A stretch of DNA of 64,000 nt from Oceanospirillum sp964342385 (GTDB lineage Bacteria; Pseudomonadota; Gammaproteobacteria; Pseudomonadales; Halomonadaceae). Positions 45,467-54,934 of the stretch are shown here, piece by piece. The DNA is taken from contig CAYFGP010000002.1 in assembly GCA_964342385.1 (NCBI GenBank), forward strand, positions 62,001-126,000, read 5' to 3'. A program made the position numbers and the translations under genes. The notes beneath the pieces were generated by a model. The model did no database searches. It had not been told where the DNA came from and saw only the letters and a program-made list of their open reading frames with translations. The number at the start of each line of letters is the position of its first letter. The stretch's first letter is position 1.

Positions 45467-46627
45467 TTATAAATAAAGCACCCAATATATGACAGCGACA
45501 CCACTCAGGACACATAACCAAATCCACTGACTTCTCAGCAGCAGCTGTACCGTACGCTGAATATCATTGGCTTCAGGGGCCCGGCTGACACCTAAAGCAG
45601 GACGCTCTTTCCATTGACCATGGTAATTATCGCCACCACCTAAAATGACTTTCAGTGCACCGGCACCCGCCGCCATCACAGGACCTGCGTTAGGGCTTTC
45701 CCACTGCCCGCCCTGATACTGCCAACAGCGAATGCCCCAGTGCCAACTGCCACAACAGCAATAAACCACCGCCGTTAAACGAGCAGGAATATAGTTCAGC
45801 ACATCATCCAAACGTGCCGCAGCCCAACCAAAGTGCAACATACGTGGTGTCTTATAGCCCCACATGGCATCCAGTGTATTGGCCAAACGATACAGCACTA
45901 CACCAGGCGCACCGGCCAGGGCAAACCAGAACAGAGGAGCAAAAATAGCATCACTACCATTTTCCAGACCGGATTCAATAGCAGCACGGGAAACACGATG
46001 AGCATCCATATCAGAGGTATCCCGGCTGACAATCCAACCCACCTTTTCTCTTGCCTGCTGTAAATCACCACTCTGCAATGGTTGATAGATCCACTGCAGG
46101 TGCTCTGCCAAACTGCGGGCGCCCAGGGCAAAATAGAGGCATAGAGCATTTACCACTAACAGCACAATAAATAGGATCAGCTGCGTTAGTACCGACCATA
46201 AACCCTGTCCTTGCTCCTGACTCACCTCTGTTGATAAATCACTCGGCAGAAGCAGATCAAGAACAGTCACCGGAGCGGAGAAATAAAACAAGACGCAGGG
46301 CAGAGGTAACACCAATAGACACCAGCTGATTAAGCCGAGTAAACGATTGGCCCATTTATCCTCTGCATCTGCTGCATCACTATTCACGTCACTGCTATTC
46401 AATTCACTGCTATCAGCCTTATCGTTATCCATCTCATGGCTATGCCCATTGTCGCTATCTTTGCGGGTCTTTTGAGCAGAAGCAGGATTTTGTCTTAACT
46501 CTAACCAGCTGGCCAGATTACCAAAACCCACCAAAGGGTGGAGACGGGAAGGTTCACCCCATAAACGATCCAGGCACCAGCCTAACCACAACGCCAGCAC
46601 AATAATTTCTGGAGAGAAAAACAACAT
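45467..46627 (-). CDS. cbiB: Adenosylcobinamide-phosphate synthase
   Basis: CbiB, a membrane protein, joins aminopropanol phosphate to adenosylcobyric acid. Family motifs include GWCLDRLWGEPSRLHPLVGFGNLASWLE, IVSRDTSDMDAHRVSRAAIESGLENGSDAIFAPLFWF and GDNYHGQWKERPALG. An unusual hydrophilic, Asp/Ser/Asn-rich insert of about 45 residues (roughly 47-92) follows the first helix and is absent from typical CbiB, which accounts for the 386-residue length. It is divergent from cobQ. Confidence 0.93.
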   Translation of the reverse strand: MLFFSPEIIVLALWLGWCLDRLWGEPSRLHPLVGFGNLASWLELRQNPASAQKTRKDSDNGHSHEMDNDKADSSELNSSDVNSDAADAEDKWANRLLGLISWCLLVLPLPCVLFYFSAPVTVLDLLLPSDLSTEVSQEQGQGLWSVLTQLILFIVLLVVNALCLYFALGARSLAEHLQWIYQPLQSGDLQQAREKVGWIVSRDTSDMDAHRVSRAAIESGLENGSDAIFAPLFWFALAGAPGVVLYRLANTLDAMWGYKTPRMLHFGWAAARLDDVLNYIPARLTAVVYCCCGSWHWGIRCWQYQGGQWESPNAGPVMAAGAGALKVILGGGDNYHGQWKERPALGVSRAPEANDIQRTVQLLLRSQWIWLCVLSGVAVIYWVLYL

Positions 46628-46828
46628 AGCCTTGAGTATCCTTTAGGGTTTAACCCAATTCTGTCTGATCAGGGTTTTATCTTGGTTAGACGAGTTTGTC
46701 TGGCTTGCATTACGGCAGACAACGGAGCTGATAAATAAGCGATTGGCTGAGGTTATCCCGCTACAAAGCAGGTATTATAACTTCAGTCGTAGAAACCCAC
46801 TAATGAGTTGTATCTAAAGGATTTTTCA

Positions 46829-48328
46829 ATGCGTTCAGCCACGCTGATGATTCAAGGCACCACCTCAGATGCCGGAAAAAGCGCCGTTGTCACAGGCCTA
46901 TGTCGTCTACTGGCCCGCAAAGGCATCAGTATTGTTCCTTTTAAGCCACAAAATATGGCGCTCAACAGTGCGGTCACTGTAGACGGTGGTGAGATTGGCC
47001 GCGCTCAGGCGGCTCAGGCTCAAGCCTGTTATCTCAAGCCTCATACGGATATGAATCCTGTGCTACTGAAGCCTAACTCCGACACCGGTGCTCAGGTAAT
47101 TATTCAGGGCAAGGCGGTGACCAATATGAACGCCAGGGTGTACCACAACTATAAAAAAGTGGCGATGGATGCTGTACTGGATAGCTACCAGCGTCTGCAG
47201 CGGCAATATCAGGTGATTTTGGTAGAAGGCGCAGGCAGCCCGGCAGAGATCAATCTAAGAGACCGAGATATCGCCAATATGGGTTTTGCTGAAGCGGTGG
47301 ATTGCCCGGTATTGATCGTGGCAGATATCGATAAAGGTGGGGTTTTTGCCCATCTGGTCGGTACTCTGGATCTACTGTCAGCCAGTGAACAAGAACGTAC
47401 TAAGGGTTTTATTATCAACCGTTTTCGTGGTGATATCTCCCTACTGCAACCGGGTAACGATTGGCTGGAACAGCGCACTAAAAAACCTGTGCTGTCTGTT
47501 CTGCCCTATCTTCATGGTTTATGTCTGGAAGCCGAGGACGGTGTTAATCAAGCTCCCGACCAAGCCAAAGAAAAAGACAACCTGCGTGTGGTTGTCCCTG
47601 TTTTTCCTCGCATCAGTAATCACACCGATTTTGATCCCCTGCGTCAGCACCCCCAGGTGGATTTTCACTTTGTGCCCTCGGATCAAATACCACCACCGGC
47701 AGATCTGGTGATACTCCCCGGCAGTAAAAGTGTGCAGGCCGATCTCAATTGGCTGCGTCAGCAAGGCTGGGAAGGTTACCTACAAAAACATCTGCGTTAT
47801 GGCGGTAAGCTGTTGGGGATTTGTGGTGGCTGGCAGATGCTGGGTCAATGGCTACATGATCCAGAAGGTATTGAAGGCGAGGCGAAAAGCATTCCTGGCC
47901 TGGGTTATCTGGAGACCGAAACCACACTGGAAAAAGAGAAGCAGCTGAAAAATACTCAGGGTAGCCTGCTACTTGATCCGGCGCTGAATATTCCCGTCAA
48001 TGGTTATGAGATCCATGCCGGTATTACCACGGGTTCAGCCCTCAGCCAGCCTTTGCTGGAGCTGGCATCCGGCCCTGATGGCGCTGTTTCTGAGGATAAA
48101 CAGATTGCCGGTTGCTATCTGCATGGCCTATTTGATCAGCCCGAGGCCTGCCAGGCACTGCTGCAATGGGCCGGGTTAGAGCAAGCCAAAACATTTAATA
48201 TTCATGCCCTTTACGACGCCTCCATTGACCGTATAGCCGATGCCATCGAACAACATATGGATATGGCAGCATTGGAGCAGCTACTGAACTTATCTGCAGG
48301 CCAACTGCAATCCCAAGCGGATTTATAA
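46829..48328 (+). CDS. cobQ: Cobyric acid synthase
   Basis: CobQ amidates adenosylcobyrinate a,c-diamide at four side chains, using glutamine and ATP. It has an N-terminal P-loop-like GTTSDAGKS, NMALNSAVT, and a C-terminal class I glutamine amidotransferase domain with the nucleophile in LLGICGGWQMLG. The frame is open to 46808, but AAGG lies 8 bases before ATG 46829, giving 499 residues. The 201-bp divergent gap to cbiB lacks recognisable B12-riboswitch boxes. Confidence 0.95.
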   Translation: MRSATLMIQGTTSDAGKSAVVTGLCRLLARKGISIVPFKPQNMALNSAVTVDGGEIGRAQAAQAQACYLKPHTDMNPVLLKPNSDTGAQVIIQGKAVTNMNARVYHNYKKVAMDAVLDSYQRLQRQYQVILVEGAGSPAEINLRDRDIANMGFAEAVDCPVLIVADIDKGGVFAHLVGTLDLLSASEQERTKGFIINRFRGDISLLQPGNDWLEQRTKKPVLSVLPYLHGLCLEAEDGVNQAPDQAKEKDNLRVVVPVFPRISNHTDFDPLRQHPQVDFHFVPSDQIPPPADLVILPGSKSVQADLNWLRQQGWEGYLQKHLRYGGKLLGICGGWQMLGQWLHDPEGIEGEAKSIPGLGYLETETTLEKEKQLKNTQGSLLLDPALNIPVNGYEIHAGITTGSALSQPLLELASGPDGAVSEDKQIAGCYLHGLFDQPEACQALLQWAGLEQAKTFNIHALYDASIDRIADAIEQHMDMAALEQLLNLSAGQLQSQADL

Positions 48329-48364
48329 GCACTACTCAGAATCTAAAGACCAGCAAGCTCTCAA

Positions 48365-50302
48365 TTAAAATGCGTTATGCTGGTCTAATTCCAACAGATA
48401 ACTGTAACTGACCACACAGTTTCTGCCCTGAGATTTGGCTTTATTCAGCGCCAAATCAGCCTCTTTAGTTAAACGGCTGATACTGGCTTCATCAGCCTGG
48501 CAACTGCTTAGGCCAAAACTGGCACTGATATGAAAGCTAAGATCCTGCTCATTATGGTTATGTAATATCACTGCCCTTTGCTGAATACGTAGCCGTAGTG
48601 ACTCGGCTTCCAGTAAAGCTTGATCCTCACTCATATCCAGGGCAAACAGGGCAAAGGATTCCCCTTCCATCCGGCAAACCCAGTGTTCTTTCTGGCACCA
48701 CTGCTCCAGTAACAAAGCAACATCCTTCATTACCTGATCCGCAGCAAAAAAGCCGTATTGGGCACTGATCTGCTTGAACCGGTCAATATCCAGTAAAATC
48801 AAAGCAACGGGCTGCTCAGACAATACCATGCCCTGTACACGCTGCTGGCACTCCTTCTGAAAAGTGCCGTGTCGAAGTAAGCCGGTGAGTTCGTCATACC
48901 GTTGCAGATACTTTAATTCATCCTGAATCGTATCCAGCTCATCCACCTTGGTAGCCACTTCCCCGCTAACCAGATCAACCCGGCTCTGTAGCTTATCCCG
49001 CTGCGCTGCTAAACGCTGGTTAAGTTGTTCCAAGTGGGCCTGTTGTCGGGTTCGACTCACCGCTAACAGGAATATCTGCACAATAATAAAACAGACCAAT
49101 CCCATGGGTAGCCAGTCACTGCCACTTAACCATTGTTGATACAGTAAGACATCATGAATAGCAGTCAGCACACATAAACCGACCACCATCGCCTGCGGTA
49201 ATAGACTGCGCCAATGTTGCTGACGGTGCTTCACTAAATAAGCCATGGCAATAATCAGCAAGAATAGATGCCACAACATCAGTGGTGACTCCAGCCATAC
49301 AATCCCTCCCTGTGGAATCAGCAGCAATAGAGGCGATAAACACAGCTGCGACCACAACATTCTCCGCATCCAGGCAGGAGCAACCAAATCCAGGTGGCTT
49401 TGTAACCAAAAGATAAAACAGGGCACCAATAAACTTTGAGCCATACAGTTCAGTCGCAATGCCCACAGCCATTGATCCTGCAGCACAAACCAGCCCATCA
49501 CCGTATAGCCTTCGCTGTAGATATACAGCGTAACCGCTAGGCTAAACAAGCTTAAAGCCCATAAACCTTTTTCGTAGCGATAGCGCACCAAAAATTGTAA
49601 AAAGAACAGCACTGCAGCAATGGCTGCCAGGGCACCAGCCAAAGCTTGCTGCAACTCACCAGAGGCAAAGTATTCCTGCACAAAGCCGGCATCCCCTAAC
49701 AACAGACTACGAATCGGGGCCGGCTCAGCATCAACCAGATTAGCTAACTGTAGAATCAAAACACCTCGGCTATGTTGCTTAGGCAGGTACGCCAAACGGT
49801 GTCCTGCATAAGGGGTAAACAGCGCCTCATTTTGGCTGACTTTGCCACCCGAAGCGATCAACTGGTGATTCCAAAACAGCTTAAAAGCCGTCGCCATCTC
49901 AGGAATAAAGATCGCCAGGGGCTGTTCAGGTAGATGCCTTAACTCCAGTACATAGGTGGCGTAACACCCCTCTTTTGTCTGCAAAGCCATATGTGAGCAA
50001 TCCAGCAACCCTTGGGGTAAAAACTGATTGGTCGGAATAGGACGACTACTGAGATCTTTTAACAACAGCAGCTGTTGGGGATAAAACAGCCACTCCCCCT
50101 GAATAGCAAACAGCTCATTACTATCAAAAGGCCAGTACTGCAGATCCAACACACCATTCTGTGCTTCCAGCTCTGAGTGATCACTCCAGGCCAGAGGAGC
50201 TTTTATCGAACACAGCAACAGGCATAACATCAACAAAGTACCATGCCATGACGCAAGAACGAGTGAGGGAATACGTGCAGTTGATATAGCTTTATCAGTC
50301 AT
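48365..50302 (-). CDS. 7TM sensor protein with degenerate GGDEF domain
   Basis: This 645-residue protein has an N-terminal signal or anchor, a periplasmic 7TMR-DISM-type extracellular domain, seven membrane helices (about 210-420), a coiled coil and a GGDEF domain. The active-site loop reads EGESF in RMEGESFALF instead of GGDEF, losing the first glycine and the key fourth-position glutamate; the first metal aspartate (LLDIDRFK) is kept. It is probably catalytically inactive and may regulate or dimerise with the intact upstream paralogue. AGAGG lies 8 bases before ATG 50302, and its start overlaps that gene. Confidence 0.85.
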   Translation of the reverse strand: MTDKAISTARIPSLVLASWHGTLLMLCLLLCSIKAPLAWSDHSELEAQNGVLDLQYWPFDSNELFAIQGEWLFYPQQLLLLKDLSSRPIPTNQFLPQGLLDCSHMALQTKEGCYATYVLELRHLPEQPLAIFIPEMATAFKLFWNHQLIASGGKVSQNEALFTPYAGHRLAYLPKQHSRGVLILQLANLVDAEPAPIRSLLLGDAGFVQEYFASGELQQALAGALAAIAAVLFFLQFLVRYRYEKGLWALSLFSLAVTLYIYSEGYTVMGWFVLQDQWLWALRLNCMAQSLLVPCFIFWLQSHLDLVAPAWMRRMLWSQLCLSPLLLLIPQGGIVWLESPLMLWHLFLLIIAMAYLVKHRQQHWRSLLPQAMVVGLCVLTAIHDVLLYQQWLSGSDWLPMGLVCFIIVQIFLLAVSRTRQQAHLEQLNQRLAAQRDKLQSRVDLVSGEVATKVDELDTIQDELKYLQRYDELTGLLRHGTFQKECQQRVQGMVLSEQPVALILLDIDRFKQISAQYGFFAADQVMKDVALLLEQWCQKEHWVCRMEGESFALFALDMSEDQALLEAESLRLRIQQRAVILHNHNEQDLSFHISASFGLSSCQADEASISRLTKEADLALNKAKSQGRNCVVSYSYLLELDQHNAF

Positions 50303-52313
50303 CACTGTAGCCTCTGCCCTTCACAACAGCCCTATCGCCCTCTGTGTTAAACACAGTTTCAGCCTGAGTGTTAAAGTCTTTTTCTGGCAAGACCTTTGCC
50401 GCTCTTACACTTGTTTTCTGGGAGCGTTGTTTAAACCTGCGCTTATTTCTCTGGTGATGCACATCATCAGCCGCTCTGGCCAAGAGTGTGTCTAAAGAAA
50501 CCTCATCATCACTTGTGCTACTGGTAATGCCCACCGATACGGTGAAACGAAATACCTCTCCGGGCTGACTTAAGATAGGCACCTGCATACGCGCCACATC
50601 CTGCTGTATCTTCTGAGCCACTTTAGCGGCCTGCTCAGCATCACTCCCCCCTAACCAGAAAACAAATTCATCACCACCGTAGCGGGCAGGAATCCAATCA
50701 AATTTCCCTTCACTTGCCTTGGTTAATAGTTGAGCAACCCGATACAGCACACCTTCAGCAAACTCTCGGCCATGCTCATCATTGATTTGTTTAAAGTGAT
50801 CAATATCAATCATAACGACCGAAAAGCTACTGCGCTGATTACGATCAATACGGCGCATAATCTGCTGAATAAACGCATGACGATTACTCAAGCCTGTCAG
50901 TTCATCTTCACTTTGCAGCTGTTGAAACTCGACGCGTTTTTGCTCCAGCTCTCGATTTCTCAGCTGCAGTTCCTGAGTATCCTCATTGAGCTGATTTTCC
51001 AAGGTGGCCGTATCATCCTGTAAACGGTGATTTAACTGGATAATCCACAACTGCTCGTGAGTGCGGAAAAAAGCCAAAAACCCCACCTGAGAGATCAGAA
51101 AGAGTAATACCCCCAACGGCATCAGACTGGTATCGGTTCCCCCCCAAAAAAACGCGTCTACCCGGCCCAAAAAGAACACACCCAAGTCATGCAAGATACT
51201 GGCAAATAACGCAAAACCACCAAAGGCCAGAATACGAATGCCCGCACGATTTAAGAGAAATAAGCGCACCACTATCGCTACCGTTAATAGGATACATGCA
51301 CTCATATAGGCCAACAGTGGGTACAAAAGTTCGGTAAATAACACGCTGGGTGTAAGCAGAATCAATAACAGCAGAAAGAGTGATAACCAAGGCAGATATT
51401 TTGCTAACCCCGGTTGTGCATCCGACTCATATAGCGCCCCCAACCATTTAATAAACAAGGGGATAGCACAGGCAAAACCAATGTATTCAAGACGAACGGC
51501 GATCTCCCAGGGGAAAGCATCAAACAGGGTTGCAAAAGCCCCTAACCCTGTCGTGCCTGTGTAACCTGCCAGCACTAGTGCAAACAAGGCGATCCATAAC
51601 AGCTCTTTATGTTTCGGTACATGGGCAAACTCCAGCAGCATTAAAACCCCTGCCAGTAATGCTAGGCAGATGACCACGCCTTCCAGCAAGATATTATTAC
51701 GGTAATAAGCCTGCCAATGTTCATAAGGGGCTATGATCATCGCTTCGTGAACTCCGCCCCTGGCATGGCCATAATTACTCACCTGCAGTGTGAGCCGAGC
51801 ATCGGGTCTTAACATGCCCAGATACACTACCTTATCGCCAAAATAGCCTTCTATCTCATCAGGGTGTACCGAACTGACACCACCAGAGGCAATTTCTCTG
51901 TCATCCAGAAATAAACGAAAGCTGTTTTTAATCTCAGGAATCAGTAAACCCAGCTCGATCTGTTGTGGAATATCACTTAATGACAACACATACGTCGTAG
52001 CATGACGCCTGGGCCCGGTTGAATGCCAGACATCCGGCACGGCGATCGGTGAGGAATGCACCATATTTTCAGCGACAGCTTCAGGGTTTAATAACTGATC
52101 GGGAAAACTGAGCCATTGACCGGATAATGGCTGTGGAAGGCTGGTTTGAGGGTACCAGAAAGTCAGGGAAAGCTGCCCTTGTTCCGCCTGTAACGTCAGT
52201 GTTTCACGCTTTCTTTGATCCAGATTCAGTACAAAATAACTGGATAATAGTAACAACAGACTAATGTAGAAAAAGCCACTTAACAGGCCGCTATCCATAC
52301 GAAAATGGCGCAT
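50295..52313 (-). CDS. 7TM sensor diguanylate cyclase
   Basis: This 672-residue paralogue of the next gene has the same architecture: an N-terminal helix, a 7TMR-DISM-type periplasmic domain, seven helices, a coiled coil and a GGDEF domain. Here the active-site loop is intact (RYGGDEFVFW) with DIDHFKQINDEHG upstream, so it should synthesise c-di-GMP. The RxxD inhibitory site is not kept (GKFD in its place), so product feedback is unlikely. A Lys/Arg-rich C-terminal tail of about 55 residues follows. GGAG lies 5 bases before ATG 52313. Confidence 0.9.
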   Translation of the reverse strand: MRHFRMDSGLLSGFFYISLLLLLSSYFVLNLDQRKRETLTLQAEQGQLSLTFWYPQTSLPQPLSGQWLSFPDQLLNPEAVAENMVHSSPIAVPDVWHSTGPRRHATTYVLSLSDIPQQIELGLLIPEIKNSFRLFLDDREIASGGVSSVHPDEIEGYFGDKVVYLGMLRPDARLTLQVSNYGHARGGVHEAMIIAPYEHWQAYYRNNILLEGVVICLALLAGVLMLLEFAHVPKHKELLWIALFALVLAGYTGTTGLGAFATLFDAFPWEIAVRLEYIGFACAIPLFIKWLGALYESDAQPGLAKYLPWLSLFLLLLILLTPSVLFTELLYPLLAYMSACILLTVAIVVRLFLLNRAGIRILAFGGFALFASILHDLGVFFLGRVDAFFWGGTDTSLMPLGVLLFLISQVGFLAFFRTHEQLWIIQLNHRLQDDTATLENQLNEDTQELQLRNRELEQKRVEFQQLQSEDELTGLSNRHAFIQQIMRRIDRNQRSSFSVVMIDIDHFKQINDEHGREFAEGVLYRVAQLLTKASEGKFDWIPARYGGDEFVFWLGGSDAEQAAKVAQKIQQDVARMQVPILSQPGEVFRFTVSVGITSSTSDDEVSLDTLLARAADDVHHQRNKRRFKQRSQKTSVRAAKVLPEKDFNTQAETVFNTEGDRAVVKGRGYSDD

Positions 52314-52529
52314 CAAAACTCCGCCTGGTCCCATCCGAAAGGCCTAAGAATTTACCATAGAAGCCCGCTCAGCCAAACGACAAAATTTCTTACTATGATT
52401 GCTATTGCCAGCAGCAAAAGTGCCTGCTTTTTTAGCATTAATTAATTTTTCTCTATCTCTTTGGTGAATAAGAGCAATGCCAGAGCACACAAGTTTGTTA
52501 CACTCGCGCTTTTGCGCGAAATAAAAGTT

Positions 52530-53462
52530 ATGCAAACAAGAACACTACGCTCTGATGCCATGCTACTGGTTACGGCTGCGATTTGGGGTTTTGCCTTTGT
52601 CGCCCAACGGGTCGGTATGGATTATGTCGGTCCTTTTACCTTTAACGCCTCCCGCTTTTTCCTTGGGGCGATCTCCCTGTTACCTCTGCTCTTGCTGATC
52701 AAACCGGAACCGGTGCAAGCAGATCCTGATCAACAATTTAAAGATCAACAAGGTAGCCATAAGAAACGTATGCCGTTGTGGCTAGGGGGCTTTCTGGCAG
52801 GTCTGCTGCTGTTTATGGGCTCCACTTTCCAGCAGGTGGGCTTGCAGTACACCACAGCTGGTAATGCCGGTTTTATTACCGGGCTTTATATTATCCTGGT
52901 ACCTATTATCGCCCTGCTCTGGGGACAAAAAACTGGCAAACATACCTGGTTTGGCGCACTACTGGCGGTCTTAGGCTTATATATGTTAAGTGTCACCGAT
53001 GACTTTACCCTGGCCTATGGTGATCTGCTTCAGCTGATTGGTGCGGTATTCTGGGCGGGCCATGTGCTATTAATCGGCTGGCTGTCTCCTAAGATGGATG
53101 CTCTGCGACTGTCTATCGTGCAGTTTTTTACCTGCGGCATTATCAGTCTGATTGCAGCCTTTATGACAGAAACGCCCGAGGTTGGCTCAATTATCGAGGC
53201 TTGGCAGCCTATCGCTTACGCCGGTCTATTATCCGTGGGTGTTGCTTATACCTTGCAGGTGTTTGCCCAGAAAGAAGCCCCAGCCTCTCATGCCGCAATT
53301 ATTCTGAGTTTAGAAGCGGTATTTGCGGTGATTGGCGGTTACCTGTTCCTGAACGAGCTATTAACAATGAAAGGTCTGATGGGTTGCGGCCTGATGCTAG
53401 CCGGTATGCTGGTATCTCAGTTTGAACCCAAGAGTAAACATCAGGTAGAAACCGCACACTAG
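52530..53462 (+). CDS. DMT-family (EamA) transporter
   Basis: This inner-membrane protein of 310 residues has ten predicted helices in two EamA repeats, with the family opening LVTAAIWGFAFVAQRVGMDYVGPFTFNASRF. It belongs to the drug/metabolite exporter superfamily; the substrate is unknown. A hydrophilic loop after helix 2 (about 50-75) is rich in Asp, Gln and Lys. The frame is open to 52461, but the family alignment favours ATG 52530. Confidence 0.87.
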   Translation: MQTRTLRSDAMLLVTAAIWGFAFVAQRVGMDYVGPFTFNASRFFLGAISLLPLLLLIKPEPVQADPDQQFKDQQGSHKKRMPLWLGGFLAGLLLFMGSTFQQVGLQYTTAGNAGFITGLYIILVPIIALLWGQKTGKHTWFGALLAVLGLYMLSVTDDFTLAYGDLLQLIGAVFWAGHVLLIGWLSPKMDALRLSIVQFFTCGIISLIAAFMTETPEVGSIIEAWQPIAYAGLLSVGVAYTLQVFAQKEAPASHAAIILSLEAVFAVIGGYLFLNELLTMKGLMGCGLMLAGMLVSQFEPKSKHQVETAH

Positions 53463-53476
53463 CTTTGAATCCGCTA

Positions 53477-53504
53477 CGAAGTGAGGCTTGTGTGCCTCAC
53501 TTCG
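53477..53504. terminator. Hairpin between the DMT transporter and cobU
   Basis: A perfect 11-bp stem CGAAGTGAGGC/GCCTCACTTCG with a 6-nt loop lies between convergent genes. T runs are lacking, so it is a weak terminator candidate for both. Confidence 0.6.
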
Positions 53505-53540
53505 AATAGGCTGTTGAGCAAATAACGGATAAGGCTTCGA

Positions 53541-54068
53541 TCACAACTCAAGCGCGGGCCCCTTTAGCACCTGTGGCAAACCCGCAGTCACAAACACCAC
53601 CTGATCAGACAGCGCTGCGATACGCTGATGCAAACGCCCCGCTTCATCGACAAAACGCCGGGCCAGAGCATTATCCGGTATGATGCCTTGACCCACTTCA
53701 TTGCTAACCAGAATCAGCTCGCCCTCAACCCCATTGGCCAGAAAATCCAACAGATCCTGCTGTCTTTGTGCCAATTGCTCCTCATCATCCAGCAGTAAAA
53801 CATTGGTCAGCCATAACGTCAGGCAATCCAGCAAGACACAGCCCTGTTGGGCCTGCTCAGCAATTACAGGAATAATCTCTAGCGGCTCTTCGGTAAAAGG
53901 CCATTCCTGCGGGCGGCTTTGCTGATGATGCTCCACCCGCTTAGCCATCTCTTTGTCCCAAACCTGAGCAGTCGCCAGGTAATGCACCGACAAACCCGAT
54001 GCCTGAGCCAGTTGCTCTGCCAGTCCACTTTTACCGGAACGGGCACCGCCTAAAATAAAACGTATCAC
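53541..54068 (-). CDS. cobU: Adenosylcobinamide kinase / guanylyltransferase
   Basis: CobU (CobP) phosphorylates adenosylcobinamide and transfers GMP to give adenosylcobinamide-GDP. The P-loop GGARSGKS (7-14) and the guanylylation histidine region RVEHHQQSRP (His47/48) are clear, with LLDCLTLWLTNVL following. The length of 175 residues is normal. It is separated from cobQ by the two GGDEF proteins and the transporter; cobS and cobT are not in the window. Confidence 0.95.
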   Translation of the reverse strand: MIRFILGGARSGKSGLAEQLAQASGLSVHYLATAQVWDKEMAKRVEHHQQSRPQEWPFTEEPLEIIPVIAEQAQQGCVLLDCLTLWLTNVLLLDDEEQLAQRQQDLLDFLANGVEGELILVSNEVGQGIIPDNALARRFVDEAGRLHQRIAALSDQVVFVTAGLPQVLKGPALEL

Positions 54069-54232
54069 TCAGCTCTCCACTAATGCTTTGCTACCCACGG
54101 GTTGCCGTTAAACGTTGCAAGTAACCGCTATCGTTCACTGTTTACGATTAATTATTCAGGCACACTAATTGTGATACTGAACTTTCTAATTAAGCGTCTC
54201 TCTTACACATAAACCCATGAAGGAAATGAGCC

Positions 54233-54934
54233 GTGAAATATATCACCTATCTGCTTGCAGGCATCAGTTTAATATTATCCACCTTGGTTCATGCCCAACT
54301 GCCTGAGCAACCTCACCTGATTGTACAGGCAGAGGCCAGTGAATCCGTATTACCAGATCAGGTCACCCTGGATGTCACCATTGAGAATGTCAGTCCTTTA
54401 CTGCAAAAAGCACGCAAGAATGTCGAGCAACGCAGTAAACAACTGCTTAAAGAGATCCGACGCTACAACTTATTTGAAGAAGATATCGACGCAGGCCAGA
54501 TCCAGATTCGCCCAGAATACCGTTGGAATAACAATCAACAAGTTCAGGTAGGCACACGAGTCAGCCGCAATATGCGCTTTGTGATGCGTGATCTACGCCG
54601 CTACCCAGACCTACTGGATGCGATTACCTCTGTCCGCATTAACTCGCTAGCCAAAGTCACGTTCGGCTACAGTAATGCCGAACAGCTCAAAGAGCAGGTA
54701 TTAGATCAAGCGATCCTAAATGCTAAAAACAAAGGCCAGCGTATGGCTCGTCAACTGGGGCAACGTATCAGTCGGGTCTACAGTGTCGAAGAGATTAGCC
54801 CTGTAGTGCCTGTACAACGTGGTATGGCCAGCAGTGCAGCGATATCGAACGGCAATAGAACAAGCACCTCTGATTATCAGCCTGGAGAAATCAACTTCCG
54901 CAGTGAAGTACGCGTCGTTTTCTACTTGCAGTGA
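54233..54934 (+). CDS. SIMPL-domain (YggE/DUF541-like) periplasmic protein
   Basis: This 233-residue protein has a signal peptide ending at VHAQ and a SIMPL/DUF541 domain, recognised by HLIVQAEASESVLPDQVTLDVTIEN and the later LKEQVLDQAILNAKNKGQRMARQLG. The family includes E. coli YggE, linked to oxidative stress, but the molecular role is unknown. The start is GTG 54233, with AGGA about 8 bases upstream. CRISPR array 2 lies 256 bp downstream on the same strand. Confidence 0.86.
   Translation: MKYITYLLAGISLILSTLVHAQLPEQPHLIVQAEASESVLPDQVTLDVTIENVSPLLQKARKNVEQRSKQLLKEIRRYNLFEEDIDAGQIQIRPEYRWNNNQQVQVGTRVSRNMRFVMRDLRRYPDLLDAITSVRINSLAKVTFGYSNAEQLKEQVLDQAILNAKNKGQRMARQLGQRISRVYSVEEISPVVPVQRGMASSAAISNGNRTSTSDYQPGEINFRSEVRVVFYLQ

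Noticed and set aside
46628..46828. Cobalamin riboswitch between cbiB and cobQ
   Set aside because: Looked for the conserved B12-box words and the multi-stem layout; neither is present in the 201-bp gap.
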